Part shown: positions 37,013 through 45,551 of the stretch, piece after piece
Position numbering within the stretch: position 1 is the stretch's first letter
Layout: the number at the start of each line of letters is the position of its first letter
Assembly (NCBI GenBank): GCA_963747835.1
Contig: CAVVGO010000005.1
Span: 1,922,001 to 1,986,000 of the forward strand
DNA length: 64,000 nucleotides
Source: JAJPKK01 sp963747835
GTDB taxonomy: Bacteria > Pseudomonadota > Alphaproteobacteria > Rhizobiales > Xanthobacteraceae
Reading direction: 5' to 3'
Program-made: the position numbers and the translations under genes
Notes under the pieces: generated by a model
Databases searched by the model: none
What the model was told of the DNA's origin: nothing
The model's input: only the letters and a program-made list of their open reading frames with translations

Positions 37013-37126
37013 TTCCCGAACGGGAATTTTTGACTGTAATCGATTGAAAGTTAAGGAATTGTACCCGTCGGGGAACATTGCGCCTCGGAGCGGCGTGCGC
37101 GGGAGCAAAAGTTCCCGCTCGGGCAC
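37013..37126. promoter_or_regulatory. Three palindromic operators upstream of hipBA
   Basis: Three related palindromes of form TTCCCG-NN-CGGGAA lie upstream of hipB: TTCCCGAACGGGAA (37013-37026, perfect), TACCCGTCGGGGAA (37062-37075, two changes) and TTCCCGCTCGGGCA (37112-37125, one change). Centre-to-centre distances are 49 and 50 bases. The first sits 14 bases from the hipB ATG. HipB proteins bind paired palindromes and repress hipBA, so these are probable HipB sites. Confidence 0.65.
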
Positions 37127-37214
37127 ACCCCAACTCGCGACGAAAGCGAACAGCGGTGGCCACACCAACGCGGGGAATGCGGTGCAGCGCTTGCGCGATC
37201 GCACGCGCTTCCCT

Positions 37215-38492
37215 TCACGCCGCAAAAGCGTGCGCAATATCAGCGATGAGATCGTCCGGATGCTCGATGCCAACCGACACTCGGATCAAGGCCGGCGTGA
37301 TGCCGATCTCGCGGCGCGCCTCTTCGGTCAGCCCGGAATGCACCGTCGTGGCGGGATGGCAGATCAACAATTCCGTACCGCCGAGGCTGACGGCGAGCTT
37401 GAACACCTCCAGCCGATTGAGGAAGGCAAAAGCCTCCCCCTGCCCGCCCCTGACCTCGAACGAGAACGTCGAACCGGCGGAGCGCGATTGTCGTTGCATA
37501 AGTTGCCGCGATGGGTCGTCCGCGGGAAGCAGCGGCGGGTAATGGACCCGCGCAACCTTGGGATGCTCGGACAGGAACTGTGCGACCTTCGCGGCGTTGG
37601 TGGCCGCCCGCTCCATGCGCAGCGACACCGTCTCCAGGGAGCGGCTCAGCATCCAGCAAGAGTGCGGGTCGAGCTGGGTCCCGATGGCGCTGCGCAGGGT
37701 GCGGATCGGCTTCAGGTTCGCTGCCGAGCCCATGACGGCGCCGCCGATGAGATCGCTATGGCCGCCGACATATTTCGTCAGCGAATAGATTGAAAGGTCG
37801 GCGCCGTGCTGCAGTGGCGACTGGAAGACCGGCCCAAGCAACGTATTGTCGCACGCGATGATCGGACGGAAACCTTGTTTGCCGCCCATGGCTTCGGCGA
37901 CCCGCCTCACCAGCGCGATATCGACGAGCGTGTTCATCGGGTTGGACGGCGTTTCGATGAAAATCATGGCGACGCGGCCCTTGGCGATGGCGCGTTCGGC
38001 CGCGGCGCCCACACGGCTCTCGTCGAGACCGTCAATGAATCCCTCGGCCTCGATGCCATAGGGCGTCAAAGTCTTCTCGATCAGCACCTCGGTGCCGCCA
38101 TAGAGCGGGCGACTGTGCAAGACGACGTCCCGGGGCCGGAGACAAGCCAGGATGGAGGTGGTGACCGCGGCCATGCCCGACGCGAACACGAGACCTTCCT
38201 CGGCTCCCTCATAGACGGCCAAGCGATCTTCGACAATTTCAAGGTTCGGGTGGTTGAAGCGGGAATAGACGAGCCCCGAACCTTCCGCGGGGGGCTCCCG
38301 ACGCCCGGCCGTATAGTCGAAGAAGTCGCGTCCCTCTTCGGCGGTCCGAAACACGAAGGTCGAGGTGAGGAAGACCGGCGGCTTCGCCGATCCTTCAGAC
38401 AGCGCCGGGTCATAGCCGTAGCCGAGCATCAAGGTCTCCGGCTGCAGTACATGATTGCCGATCCGGATTTTGTGATAGCGCGCGCGGTCCAT
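37215..38492 (-). CDS. PLP-dependent cystathionine gamma-synthase family enzyme
   Basis: 425 residues of the Cys/Met-metabolism fold-I family. The PLP lysine is Lys240 in SLTKYVGGHSD. Other family features are SRFNHPNLEIVEDRL, the Gly-rich EEGLVFASGMAAV, IFIETPSNPMNT and the C-terminal GGTELLICHPATTVHSGL. Family members catalyse cystathionine synthesis or cleavage, methionine gamma-lysis or sulfhydrylation; the sequence alone does not settle which. There are no met or cys neighbours. The longer upstream reading frame was not used because ATG at 38492 begins the conserved N-terminus (MDRARYHKIRIGNHVLQPET). Cytoplasmic. Confidence 0.88.
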   Translation of the reverse strand: MDRARYHKIRIGNHVLQPETLMLGYGYDPALSEGSAKPPVFLTSTFVFRTAEEGRDFFDYTAGRREPPAEGSGLVYSRFNHPNLEIVEDRLAVYEGAEEGLVFASGMAAVTTSILACLRPRDVVLHSRPLYGGTEVLIEKTLTPYGIEAEGFIDGLDESRVGAAAERAIAKGRVAMIFIETPSNPMNTLVDIALVRRVAEAMGGKQGFRPIIACDNTLLGPVFQSPLQHGADLSIYSLTKYVGGHSDLIGGAVMGSAANLKPIRTLRSAIGTQLDPHSCWMLSRSLETVSLRMERAATNAAKVAQFLSEHPKVARVHYPPLLPADDPSRQLMQRQSRSAGSTFSFEVRGGQGEAFAFLNRLEVFKLAVSLGGTELLICHPATTVHSGLTEEARREIGITPALIRVSVGIEHPDDLIADIAHAFAA

Positions 38493-38776
38493 GGTGGTTC
38501 TCCGTGGTTGGTGGGCGCACTCGCCGCACCGGTAGCGTGCTGCTGACCAGTTCAGTCGTGCAAGGATTGCGCCGACGGACCGGATAAGCCAAGCCGGCAC
38601 GCCTTCGAGCGTCGCGCACAATTGCCGCCGCCGCTTCTGGGCAAGCCTCGCCTCTGGTAACGTTTTCGCGGTTTTGTTCGCCGGAAAAGGCCGCTTATTA
38701 TGAGCGCCCCACCGGCGCCCAGCCTGCATTGCAGTTGCAGGCTGCACAAGCGCATCGCGACTTTGAAAGGCCAATC

Positions 38777-39616
38777 ATGCTTCATCGAAGCTCGATCGTT
38801 GCATTTGCACGCGTGGCGGCGCTGGGTGTGGCGGCGGCCGGTGCCGCGGCGCAGGAGCCGGCAAAATATCCCGATTGGAAGGGCCAGTGGGAGCGCATTG
38901 GCGGTGGCGGCCAGTGGGACCCAGCGAAGCCTCCCGTGCGCGGACAGCAGCCTCCCCTGACCGCGGAGTATCAGTCCATCTGGGAGGCGCACATTGCGGA
39001 AAGCCGTAGCGGCAGCCAGTACTACAATCCGGCGGCGCGTTGCTTGCCCAACGGGATGCCGCGGATGATGATGGCTTTCGAACCGATGGAAATCATCGTG
39101 TTGCCGGACGTCACCTATATCTACATTACCGCGCACAGCGAATTCCGTCGCATCTATACTGACGGACGTGACTGGCCAAAGGACGAGGAGCCGTCTTTCT
39201 CGGGCTACTCCCTCGGCCGGTGGATCGACGAGGATGGTTCCGGCCGCTATGGGGTGCTCGAAGTCGAAACAAGAAACCTGAAGGGCCCACGCGTAATAGA
39301 CGCCAGCGGAATTCCCCTTCACAAGGATAATCGGACTATCGTCAAGGAAAGGATTTTCCTGGACAAGGCCGATCCGAATATCCTGCGCGACGAGGTGACA
39401 ACAATCGACAACGCGTTCACGCGACCGTGGACCGTCACGAGAAGCTATCTCCGCGCCCCGGAGGTGCGCTGGCTCGAAAGCATCTGCACCGAGAACAATA
39501 ATTATGTTTTCATCGAGGGCGAGACTTACGATACCGACGCCGACGGCAAGATCGTGCCCAGCCGCAAGGGCCAGCCGCCGCCCGACTTACGTAATTTCAA
39601 TCGACCCCAGAAGTAA
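38777..39616 (+). CDS. Uncharacterised secreted protein, paralogue family member 1
   Basis: 279 residues with a signal peptide (about 1-25, VAALGVAAAGAAAQ). It shares two signatures with the genes at 40102-40950 and 41910-42635. One is a CxPxGxPR motif (ARCLPNGMPRMM) followed by P.E and RRIY.DG. The other is a G.S.G.W segment leading to an LEVET strand, then a VD..G.PLH segment. The start is chosen from GAAAGG seven bases before ATG. No catalytic function is recognised. A periplasmic beta-rich fold is likely, and the DUF6152 gene and PQQ dehydrogenase nearby suggest a shared periplasmic process. Confidence 0.75.
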   Translation: MLHRSSIVAFARVAALGVAAAGAAAQEPAKYPDWKGQWERIGGGGQWDPAKPPVRGQQPPLTAEYQSIWEAHIAESRSGSQYYNPAARCLPNGMPRMMMAFEPMEIIVLPDVTYIYITAHSEFRRIYTDGRDWPKDEEPSFSGYSLGRWIDEDGSGRYGVLEVETRNLKGPRVIDASGIPLHKDNRTIVKERIFLDKADPNILRDEVTTIDNAFTRPWTVTRSYLRAPEVRWLESICTENNNYVFIEGETYDTDADGKIVPSRKGQPPPDLRNFNRPQK

Positions 39617-39660
39617 AAGCCGCGCAGCCGAGATGTCCGGGTTCGGCGCCGAAGAGGCAA

Positions 39661-39936
39661 ATGCAGATCAAGCTGCGAAACGGAGTTGCTCCAATGGCTG
39701 GCGATAGACCACGAAGACCAATGGACTCACGGCAAGCCGCCGAAGCGGCGTTCAAGACGGCAACGACAAAGCCGATTGCACCAATTGAACCCGTTCCCCA
39801 AAAGCCGTCTCTCCCGAATGCCAGAGAGCTGGTCTCCCTGCGCATCGATCGGGAGGTGCTTGAACACTTCCAGGAATCCGGGCCCGGCTGGCAGGACCGG
39901 ATTAACGAGGCGCTGAGAAAAGTCGTCGGAAAGTAG
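39661..39936 (+). CDS. Orphan BrnA-like antitoxin (ribbon-helix-helix)
   Basis: 91 residues, or 80 from the ATG at 39694. The N-terminal half is basic and probably disordered. The C-terminal part ELVSLRIDREVLEHFQESG, then PGWQDRINEALRKVV, matches the DNA-binding end of BrnA antitoxins, in which VSLRID forms the strand and GPGWQ..IN the following helix. BrnA normally follows a BrnT toxin gene. None was found in the 45 bases upstream or elsewhere nearby, so it may be a solitary regulator or the relic of a toxin-antitoxin pair. Confidence 0.65.
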   Translation: MQIKLRNGVAPMAGDRPRRPMDSRQAAEAAFKTATTKPIAPIEPVPQKPSLPNARELVSLRIDREVLEHFQESGPGWQDRINEALRKVVGK

Positions 39937-40101
39937 GCAGCACTTTAGACCGGCTCTTATGGACGGCGTCCGGGTCGCGCCAGAACGGCGTGCCGATTTT
40001 TTCACTTCCGCAGCTGTTCGAAAATAGCGCAGATCCCGCGGCGCCTGATCCTTCTTGGCCGGCATCAAGAAACCGGTCATCTCAATTGGCAGAGCTTTGC
40101 T

Positions 40102-40950
40102 TCAGAAGTCCGGCTTATTCGCCGTCGGGATGTGGTAGTCGAACAAATTCCTGTTGTTCTCGGCGCAGACCTCTTCGAGCATCTCCTGCTGCACCCGCCG
40201 GTACCGTCGCATTCCCGACCACGCCTCATTGAAGGCTTCCATATCCTCCACGGTGAAACTCATTTCCACCGCCTTGCCGTCGTCGATCATTTTCCAGCGC
40301 TCCACGACGTGCAGTTTCTCGGTGTGCGGCGTGCGGTAAGGATCGACATACGTCTTGTCGTTTTGCCCGATGGTGTCGATGACGAGCGTATCGTCCTCGT
40401 AATGCCCGACCGACTCGCCGTACCAGGACGGCCTTGGATTGGCCGAATGGGGCACGTCGAGATAGATGCGCCGGACCTGCTGATCGCCCGAAAAGATCAT
40501 CCAGACTTCCTTCGGCGTCTGAACGAAGTAGACCGGATTGGCACCGCCATAAGCCATGAAGCCAGGAACGCCCGCCGGCATGCAGCTCGAGCGCGCCGTA
40601 AAGGCGATCTTTCCGGCCAGCACTTCGTCGTTGTCCTTCTTCATCCGCTCTTTCACCCAGGGCTTCAGGTTCGGATTGCTGAGATCGGCAATCCGATAGG
40701 TCGGCTGGGCACCAATATTGTTGGGAACGAACGGATGCGCCGGATCGCTGGCGACGGGCGGCGGATGGCCCGGTACGACGGCGAAGCCAGGACCGGCGCC
40801 CCCGACGCCAACCCATCCCGCCTGGTTCGCGGAAAAGTCCGGTGGCCGCACCTTCTGTTGTGCGGCGACCGTGGTGGTCTGAGCGGTCGCGACGAGGACG
40901 GCCAAAGCGGCGCCCGCGCACAGGCGTCCTACCGAAGCGAATGCAGGCAT
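40102..40950 (-). CDS. Uncharacterised secreted protein, paralogue family member 2
   Basis: 282 residues. The signal peptide (LCAGAALAVLVATAQTTTVAAQ) starts from ATG at 40950, behind GGAGGGTGG. An earlier in-frame start would give a charged leader and was rejected. Family signatures are SSCMPAGVPGFM, QVRRIYLDVPHS, YGESVGHYEDDTLVIDT, YVDPYRTPHTEKLHVVER and a C-terminal CAENNRNLFDY. The CAENN element matches CTENNNYVF in member 1. The two conserved cysteines could form a disulfide. Function unknown; periplasmic location inferred. Confidence 0.75.
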   Translation of the reverse strand: MPAFASVGRLCAGAALAVLVATAQTTTVAAQQKVRPPDFSANQAGWVGVGGAGPGFAVVPGHPPPVASDPAHPFVPNNIGAQPTYRIADLSNPNLKPWVKERMKKDNDEVLAGKIAFTARSSCMPAGVPGFMAYGGANPVYFVQTPKEVWMIFSGDQQVRRIYLDVPHSANPRPSWYGESVGHYEDDTLVIDTIGQNDKTYVDPYRTPHTEKLHVVERWKMIDDGKAVEMSFTVEDMEAFNEAWSGMRRYRRVQQEMLEEVCAENNRNLFDYHIPTANKPDF

Positions 40951-41192
40951 CGTCCACCCTCCGCTTGCGTCGCGCAGTCCGACTTGGAAAGCCAATTCGC
41001 CCTCCGACGGGGCCACTTCTCACTTCATGATATTGCCGCGCCGGATCGCGCGGACTCAGGGACGAACGGGTCGCATCGCTGCCGCACGCGGGCTGCCCCG
41101 CGCGCGTGCCACCGCTACGACGCCCAAGTCACCAAGCCCGACCCACGCCGCTTCAGGGACTGGCTACCCCCGAATACGGACAAGTCAGCAGT

Positions 41193-41624
41193 TTATTGAC
41201 CTGGAGCGGGGACGGGAGCGGGCGCGGCGCCGGCATTGGCGCCCGCGGCAGCGTTCGGATTTCCCATCTGGGTTCCGTCAGGAAGCGTCACCGCCATAAA
41301 CTGTCCGCCGGTGGTGCCATCCCGAAGCGGATGGATGACCGTCTTGATCTTCATGCCGGGCGTGAGGGTCTTGGGAACCCAACCTTGCCGCGCCAATCCG
41401 GCCGGGCCGCCCATCTCGATAGCCCACTGCTCCTGCTGCCCCTGTTCGTTGGCAACCGTCATCAGTATCCAGCTATGCGGATTGGTCCACTGGAATTCCT
41501 TGACGGTGCCTTCCAGGGTCTTCGACTTTTCGGCATCGAACATGGCAAAGGAATGATGTGCAAGAGCAGGGATCGCAGCCATGGCAACTGCGATTCCCGC
41601 AAACCCGAGTGCTCTTAATGTCAT
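41193..41624 (-). CDS. DUF6152 family periplasmic protein
   Basis: 143 residues. A signal peptide of about 22 residues ends AAIPALA, so the mature protein would begin HHSFAMFD. The conserved core follows: LEGTVKEFQWTNPHSWILM, then WAIEMGGPAGLARQGW, then GMKIKTVIHPLRDGTTGGQF. The tail is Ala/Pro/Gly-rich. I know this as the DUF6152 pattern; function is unknown. The mature N-terminal His-His and the NPHSW and VIHPLRDG histidines could bind a metal, but that is speculation. It is divergently arranged from the gene at 41910 across a 285-base region with direct repeats. Confidence 0.8.
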   Translation of the reverse strand: MTLRALGFAGIAVAMAAIPALAHHSFAMFDAEKSKTLEGTVKEFQWTNPHSWILMTVANEQGQQEQWAIEMGGPAGLARQGWVPKTLTPGMKIKTVIHPLRDGTTGGQFMAVTLPDGTQMGNPNAAAGANAGAAPAPVPAPGQ

Positions 41625-41721
41625 TGGGGTCTCCCACTGGTTTTTGCCTTATCCGCCATTTTAAGAGAATTCCGCCTCCGGTTCCAGCCGTTTCGCGCAT
41701 TTGCCAGAATTAAATTGACTC

Positions 41722-41761
41722 CATAGGCCTGATGCCATTCCGGATAAGCCTTATGCCATTT
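41722..41761. promoter_or_regulatory. Two direct repeats with 21-base period in divergent intergenic region
   Basis: CATAGGCCTGATGCCATTC at 41722 and GATAAGCCTTATGCCATTT at 41743 are identical in 15 of 19 positions and offset by exactly 21 bases, two helical turns. Each contains a short palindromic core (AGGCCT; ATAAGCCTTAT). A looser third copy, GCCTTATCCGCCATTTT, lies at 41646. The site sits between divergent secreted-protein genes, so it is a candidate operator for both. Confidence 0.45.
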
Positions 41762-41909
41762 TGGGTTTGGCACGTGGGCGTGCGGATTTCAGCTAAGCCG
41801 CCTTTTTTCCGATGGCGTAAAATGCTAACGTTGCGGCCAAGATGACCCGGTGCAGCCGGTTCGAGAGGACTGCACCAAGTGTGATCGGCAGGCAACTGGG
41901 GAGGGCTAC

Positions 41910-42635
41910 ATGAAACACCTTTGGGTTTATGCGGGTGCGGGCGCGGCGTTGACAGCTTTATTTGCGGCGCCGTTCGGTTCGGCTTACGGCGAAACGCCCG
42001 ACATTTCCGGAATTTATTGGGCGACCGAATACCACCCCAAAATCCAGATTGTCGGCGGCGGCGACCTGCCCCTCACAGCGGCCGGCAAGGCCGCCTACGA
42101 CAAGAACATCGCCGGCCTGAAGGACGGTTCGATTACGGATGCTGCCCGCAAGTTTTGCGTGCCGGACGGGTTGCCGCGCGTGCTCGCGACGCCTTATCCG
42201 TTCGAGGTCATCCAGGCTCCGCCCGGCCAGATCACGATCATCCATGAGCTCAATCACCAGATCCGCGTGATCGCCATGGACAAACCGATGCCCAGCGACA
42301 AGGAGCTGATCCCCTTCCCGTTCTACAACGGCCACTCGGTCGGGCATTTTGACGGCGATGCTCTGGTGGTCGAAACGGCGGGCTTCAACGAAAAGACCTT
42401 CGTCGACGCCACCGGCGCGCCGCACACCGACGAGATGCGCACACTTGAGCGCATCCGCAAGATCAGCCCGACGCAGCTGGAGGACGTCATCACGATACAC
42501 GATCCGGAATACTATAGCCGCGATTGGCAGGCCCGCTTCGTCTATGCCCTGCGCAGCGACCTGCGGCTTGAAGACTATGTCTGCGGCGATACCCATCGCG
42601 ACATTTCCGGGGTGGCCGGCGTGCGCAGACCCTAG
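41910..42635 (+). CDS. Uncharacterised secreted protein, paralogue family member 3
   Basis: 241 residues. The signal peptide (VYAGAGAALTALFAAPFGSAYG) starts from ATG at 41910, behind GGGGAGGG. Family signatures are KFCVPDGLPRVL, an IRVIAMDK strand, YNGHSVGHFDGDALVVET, FVDATGAPHTDEMRTLERI and a closing DYVCGDTHRDIS. It is shorter than its two neighbours because the N-terminal Pro-rich part is reduced. It converges with the PQQ dehydrogenase gene 93 bases downstream. Unknown function, periplasmic by inference. Confidence 0.78.
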   Translation: MKHLWVYAGAGAALTALFAAPFGSAYGETPDISGIYWATEYHPKIQIVGGGDLPLTAAGKAAYDKNIAGLKDGSITDAARKFCVPDGLPRVLATPYPFEVIQAPPGQITIIHELNHQIRVIAMDKPMPSDKELIPFPFYNGHSVGHFDGDALVVETAGFNEKTFVDATGAPHTDEMRTLERIRKISPTQLEDVITIHDPEYYSRDWQARFVYALRSDLRLEDYVCGDTHRDISGVAGVRRP

Positions 42636-42728
42636 GGGCGACGGGGGCCGATTCTCACCGGATTGCGCCAATCCGTGATCACCGCAACGTACGGCTTTCA
42701 GATGCAAAGCCGCACGTTGCACCGAGCT

Positions 42729-44429
42729 TCACAGCGCGAAAACGTAGAGTACGGTCGCGTTGCGCTGTTCCTTGAGTTCCGGCGTGTTGACGAGCCGCGC
42801 CTTGGCGGTCCCGCTCGGCCCCGACGCGATCGCCAAATATTGCTTGCCGTTGACCTCGAACGTCATCGGCGGTGCCGTGAAGCCGGAACCGACATTGACC
42901 TTCCAGAGCTCGTCCAGCGTGGTGTCGTCGTAGGCCGCCACCGTGCCGTCGAGTAGCGCCAGGAACACGACCCCGCCGGCGGTCGCGAGAGTGCCGCTGA
43001 AGTTAGGGTATGGCAGATGGATGGTCTTCTTGATTTCGCCAGTCACCGGGTCAGCGGCCGTCAGGTTGCTTTCATAGCGCTCGGTGGTCGAAAATGAGCC
43101 TCCGATCCACGGCTCTCCCTTGACATGCGGCTTGGTGTCGATCGTCACGAACTCGCAGGCCGTCAGGGCCGGTATGTACATGAGCTTCGTCTTCGGGCTG
43201 TACGAGGACGGCCAGTAGTTGTTGCTGCCGTCATGACCGGGGCAGAGCTTTTTGAGCGGCTCGTTGGGATTGAGATTTCCGACGCCAGCGTAGGTCTGGA
43301 TGTCCTTGCCGGGATCATAATCGAGCGGCTTGCCGGTCTTCTGGTCGATGCCCTTGGTCCAGTTGATATTGTCCATGTAAGGCTTGGCGACCAGGATCTG
43401 CCCGTTGTTGCGATCCATGGTGTAGAGGAAGCCATTGCGCGCCGAATGCGTAACGAGCTTGCGCGGTTGTCCGTTGACCTCGACGTCGATGAGGATGTGG
43501 GTGCCGACCTCGTCGAAGTCCCACATGTCGCCCGGCGTGTATTGAAAATACCAATTCATCCGGCCGTTATCGGGGTCCCACGAAATCGCGCTGTTGGTGA
43601 ACAGGTTGTCGCCAGGGCGATAGGTCGGATCGTACTCCGGCGCCGGATTGCCGGTGCCCCAGATGGTCTGGTTGGTTTCGACATCGTAAGTGCCGGTCAC
43701 CCAGATGGGACCGCCGCCGGTCTCCCAGGCGTTGTTCTTGCCCTTCCAGGTCTCACTGCCCGGCTCGCCGGGCGCCGGAATGGTGAACTTGCGCCACGTC
43801 ACCTTGCCGGTCGCCGCGTCGAGCGCCGCCATCCAATCGCGGATGCCGGCGGAGCTGCCCGCCGCACCGAAGATGACCTTATCCTTGATGGCGAGCGGTG
43901 CCGTCCTGATGCTGACGGCCGGCTCGCCGAAGGCCACGTTGGTCTCCCAGACGACCTTGCCGGTATCCTTGTCGGACGCGATGACGCGCGCCGGCTGGTT
44001 TGCGACCGAGATGACCAGGTTCTTCCACAGCGCGACACCGCGGTTGGACGTCTGCCGGTCCTGCTTCGGGTCCATGCGCCAGAGGATTCGGCCGACGGTG
44101 CCCGATGTGCCGTCGATCTTGTAGACGACACCCGACGAATCCACGGTGTAGAGAAAGCCGTCTTCGGCGAGCGTTGTTGCCTCGTTGTACTCGTTGCCGA
44201 GCGAACCGCCGAGCGGGACCGCGTATGCGAGCTTGAGGCCGCCGACGTTGCCCTTGTTGATTCTGGCCAACGGCGAAAAGCGCTGGCCGTCATAACTGCG
44301 GTGGTTCATCAGCCAGTTGCCGGGCTCTGGACTGGCGAGCCGCTCGGGCGTGACGTCGGCCGCGATCGCGGGCATCGCCGCCAGCATGACGGCGCCCGGA
44401 AGCACGGCTAGTCGACGAAGCGATGGCAT
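42729..44429 (-). CDS. PQQ-dependent alcohol dehydrogenase (quinoprotein, soluble type)
   Basis: 566 residues. A signal peptide (MLAAMPAIAA) leads into an eight-bladed quinoprotein propeller. Family marks are NWLMNHRSYDGQRFSPL, the repeated W-motifs, GDNLFTNSAISWDPD and ARNGFLYTMDRNNG. The catalytic aspartate region reads WDFD (Trp303, Asp304, Asp306); an Asp two residues after the catalytic one is the pattern associated with lanthanide-using enzymes. The usual vicinal Cys-Cys is absent (GAAGSSAG). No cytochrome c domain is attached, so electrons would pass to a separate cytochrome. The start is set by GGGAGG five bases before ATG. Substrate unknown: methanol, ethanol or a larger alcohol. Confidence 0.88.
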   Translation of the reverse strand: MPSLRRLAVLPGAVMLAAMPAIAADVTPERLASPEPGNWLMNHRSYDGQRFSPLARINKGNVGGLKLAYAVPLGGSLGNEYNEATTLAEDGFLYTVDSSGVVYKIDGTSGTVGRILWRMDPKQDRQTSNRGVALWKNLVISVANQPARVIASDKDTGKVVWETNVAFGEPAVSIRTAPLAIKDKVIFGAAGSSAGIRDWMAALDAATGKVTWRKFTIPAPGEPGSETWKGKNNAWETGGGPIWVTGTYDVETNQTIWGTGNPAPEYDPTYRPGDNLFTNSAISWDPDNGRMNWYFQYTPGDMWDFDEVGTHILIDVEVNGQPRKLVTHSARNGFLYTMDRNNGQILVAKPYMDNINWTKGIDQKTGKPLDYDPGKDIQTYAGVGNLNPNEPLKKLCPGHDGSNNYWPSSYSPKTKLMYIPALTACEFVTIDTKPHVKGEPWIGGSFSTTERYESNLTAADPVTGEIKKTIHLPYPNFSGTLATAGGVVFLALLDGTVAAYDDTTLDELWKVNVGSGFTAPPMTFEVNGKQYLAIASGPSGTAKARLVNTPELKEQRNATVLYVFAL

Positions 44430-44519
44430 TGTGACCTCCCTCAAGGGCGTTGCGGCGATCCTACAGCACGCGATGCCGAAATTGAATTGTCACGATCCGG
44501 ATCGCGCTTGCGCGACCGC

Positions 44520-45551
44520 TCAGCCCTCAATCGGGCCGGCGGCGTCCTTCCAGGCGGCAATGCCGCCGTGGAGATGGCGCGAGGAGTTTAGGCCGGCATC
44601 ATGTGCGGCCTGGACCGCCATCGCGGAGCGCTCTCCGAACGCACAATAAAACACAAGGCGCTTATCTCCGGCGAGTTGGCGGAGCACGCCGCTCTTGCCG
44701 ATTGCCTCCAGAAGATTCTGATAGGGTGCGTGGACCGAGCCCGGTATCACGCCATGGCGCTCACGCTCGCCACGTTCGCGCAGGTCGATGAGAGCTACGT
44801 CCGGCCGGCCCCGCATTGCGATTGCCTCGGCGGCGCTGACCGACCAGCCGCGTGCCGCCACCGCCTCCTGGGCGAGCCCCACCCGCATGTTCGCCGGGAC
44901 CGCGATATCCATCATCTTCGGATTGGGCAGGTTCAGGCCGTTCATCAGGGCGACGTATTCCTCCACCGAACCGACCTGAAGGCGCGGATTACACCGCTTC
45001 TCCTCGCCGATCGTGCTGACAGTATCGCCCTTGTAGTCATGGGCCGGATAGACCAGCGTCTCCTCGGGCAGCCGCAGCAGCCGGTCGAAGATCGAATGAT
45101 ATTGGGCGCGGGCGTCGCCATTCTGGAAATCCGTGCGCCCGGTGCCGCGGATGAGGAGGGTGTCGCCGGTGAAGACGCGATCCCGCATGACGAAACTATA
45201 GGAGTTGTCGGTGTGTCCCGGCGTATAGATCGCGTCGAGGGCCACGCCGTCGATCTCAAGCTTCTCTCCGTCGGCTAGGCGGATTGATACCACATCGGCC
45301 TTGGTTCGTTCGCCCATGACGGTGACGCAGTTGGTACGGTCGCGCAACGCGCCGAGCCCGGTGATGTGGTCCGCATGGAGGTGGGTATCCACGGCCTTGA
45401 TGAGGCGCAGGTCGAGATCGCCCAAAAGCTGAATATAGCGGTCCACCTTCTCCAGCACCGGATCGATGATGAGCGCCTCGGCGCCGCGCCGGCTCGCGAT
45501 CAAGTAGGAGTAGGTCCCGGAGACGCTATCATAGAGTTGGCGAAAGATCAT
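44520..45551 (-). CDS. Persulfide dioxygenase-like MBL protein fused to rhodanese
   Basis: 343 residues. The N-terminal metallo-beta-lactamase fold carries the metal motif THLHADH (about residues 58-64), TPGHTDNS, FTGDTLLIRGTGRTDF and YPAHDYKG, the ETHE1-type pattern for oxidising glutathione persulfide with iron. A rhodanese domain follows (residues about 245-343) with active-site Cys in FYCAFGERS. This fusion is a known arrangement in sulfide oxidation, where rhodanese and dioxygenase steps are joined. Cytoplasmic. The start at 45551 gives the usual IFRQLYD N-terminus. It is followed by the PQQ dehydrogenase on the same strand, with a 90-base gap. Confidence 0.9.
   Translation of the reverse strand: MIFRQLYDSVSGTYSYLIASRRGAEALIIDPVLEKVDRYIQLLGDLDLRLIKAVDTHLHADHITGLGALRDRTNCVTVMGERTKADVVSIRLADGEKLEIDGVALDAIYTPGHTDNSYSFVMRDRVFTGDTLLIRGTGRTDFQNGDARAQYHSIFDRLLRLPEETLVYPAHDYKGDTVSTIGEEKRCNPRLQVGSVEEYVALMNGLNLPNPKMMDIAVPANMRVGLAQEAVAARGWSVSAAEAIAMRGRPDVALIDLRERGERERHGVIPGSVHAPYQNLLEAIGKSGVLRQLAGDKRLVFYCAFGERSAMAVQAAHDAGLNSSRHLHGGIAAWKDAAGPIEG

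Noticed and set aside
41710..41895. Small minus-strand ORF with repeated NGIR residues
   Set aside because: The repeated residues come from the two DNA direct repeats. There is no ribosome-binding site or homology, and a regulatory reading fits better.
43125..44411. 428-codon plus-strand frame opposite the PQQ dehydrogenase
   Set aside because: It is an antisense shadow of a well-conserved propeller gene and contains no recognisable motif.
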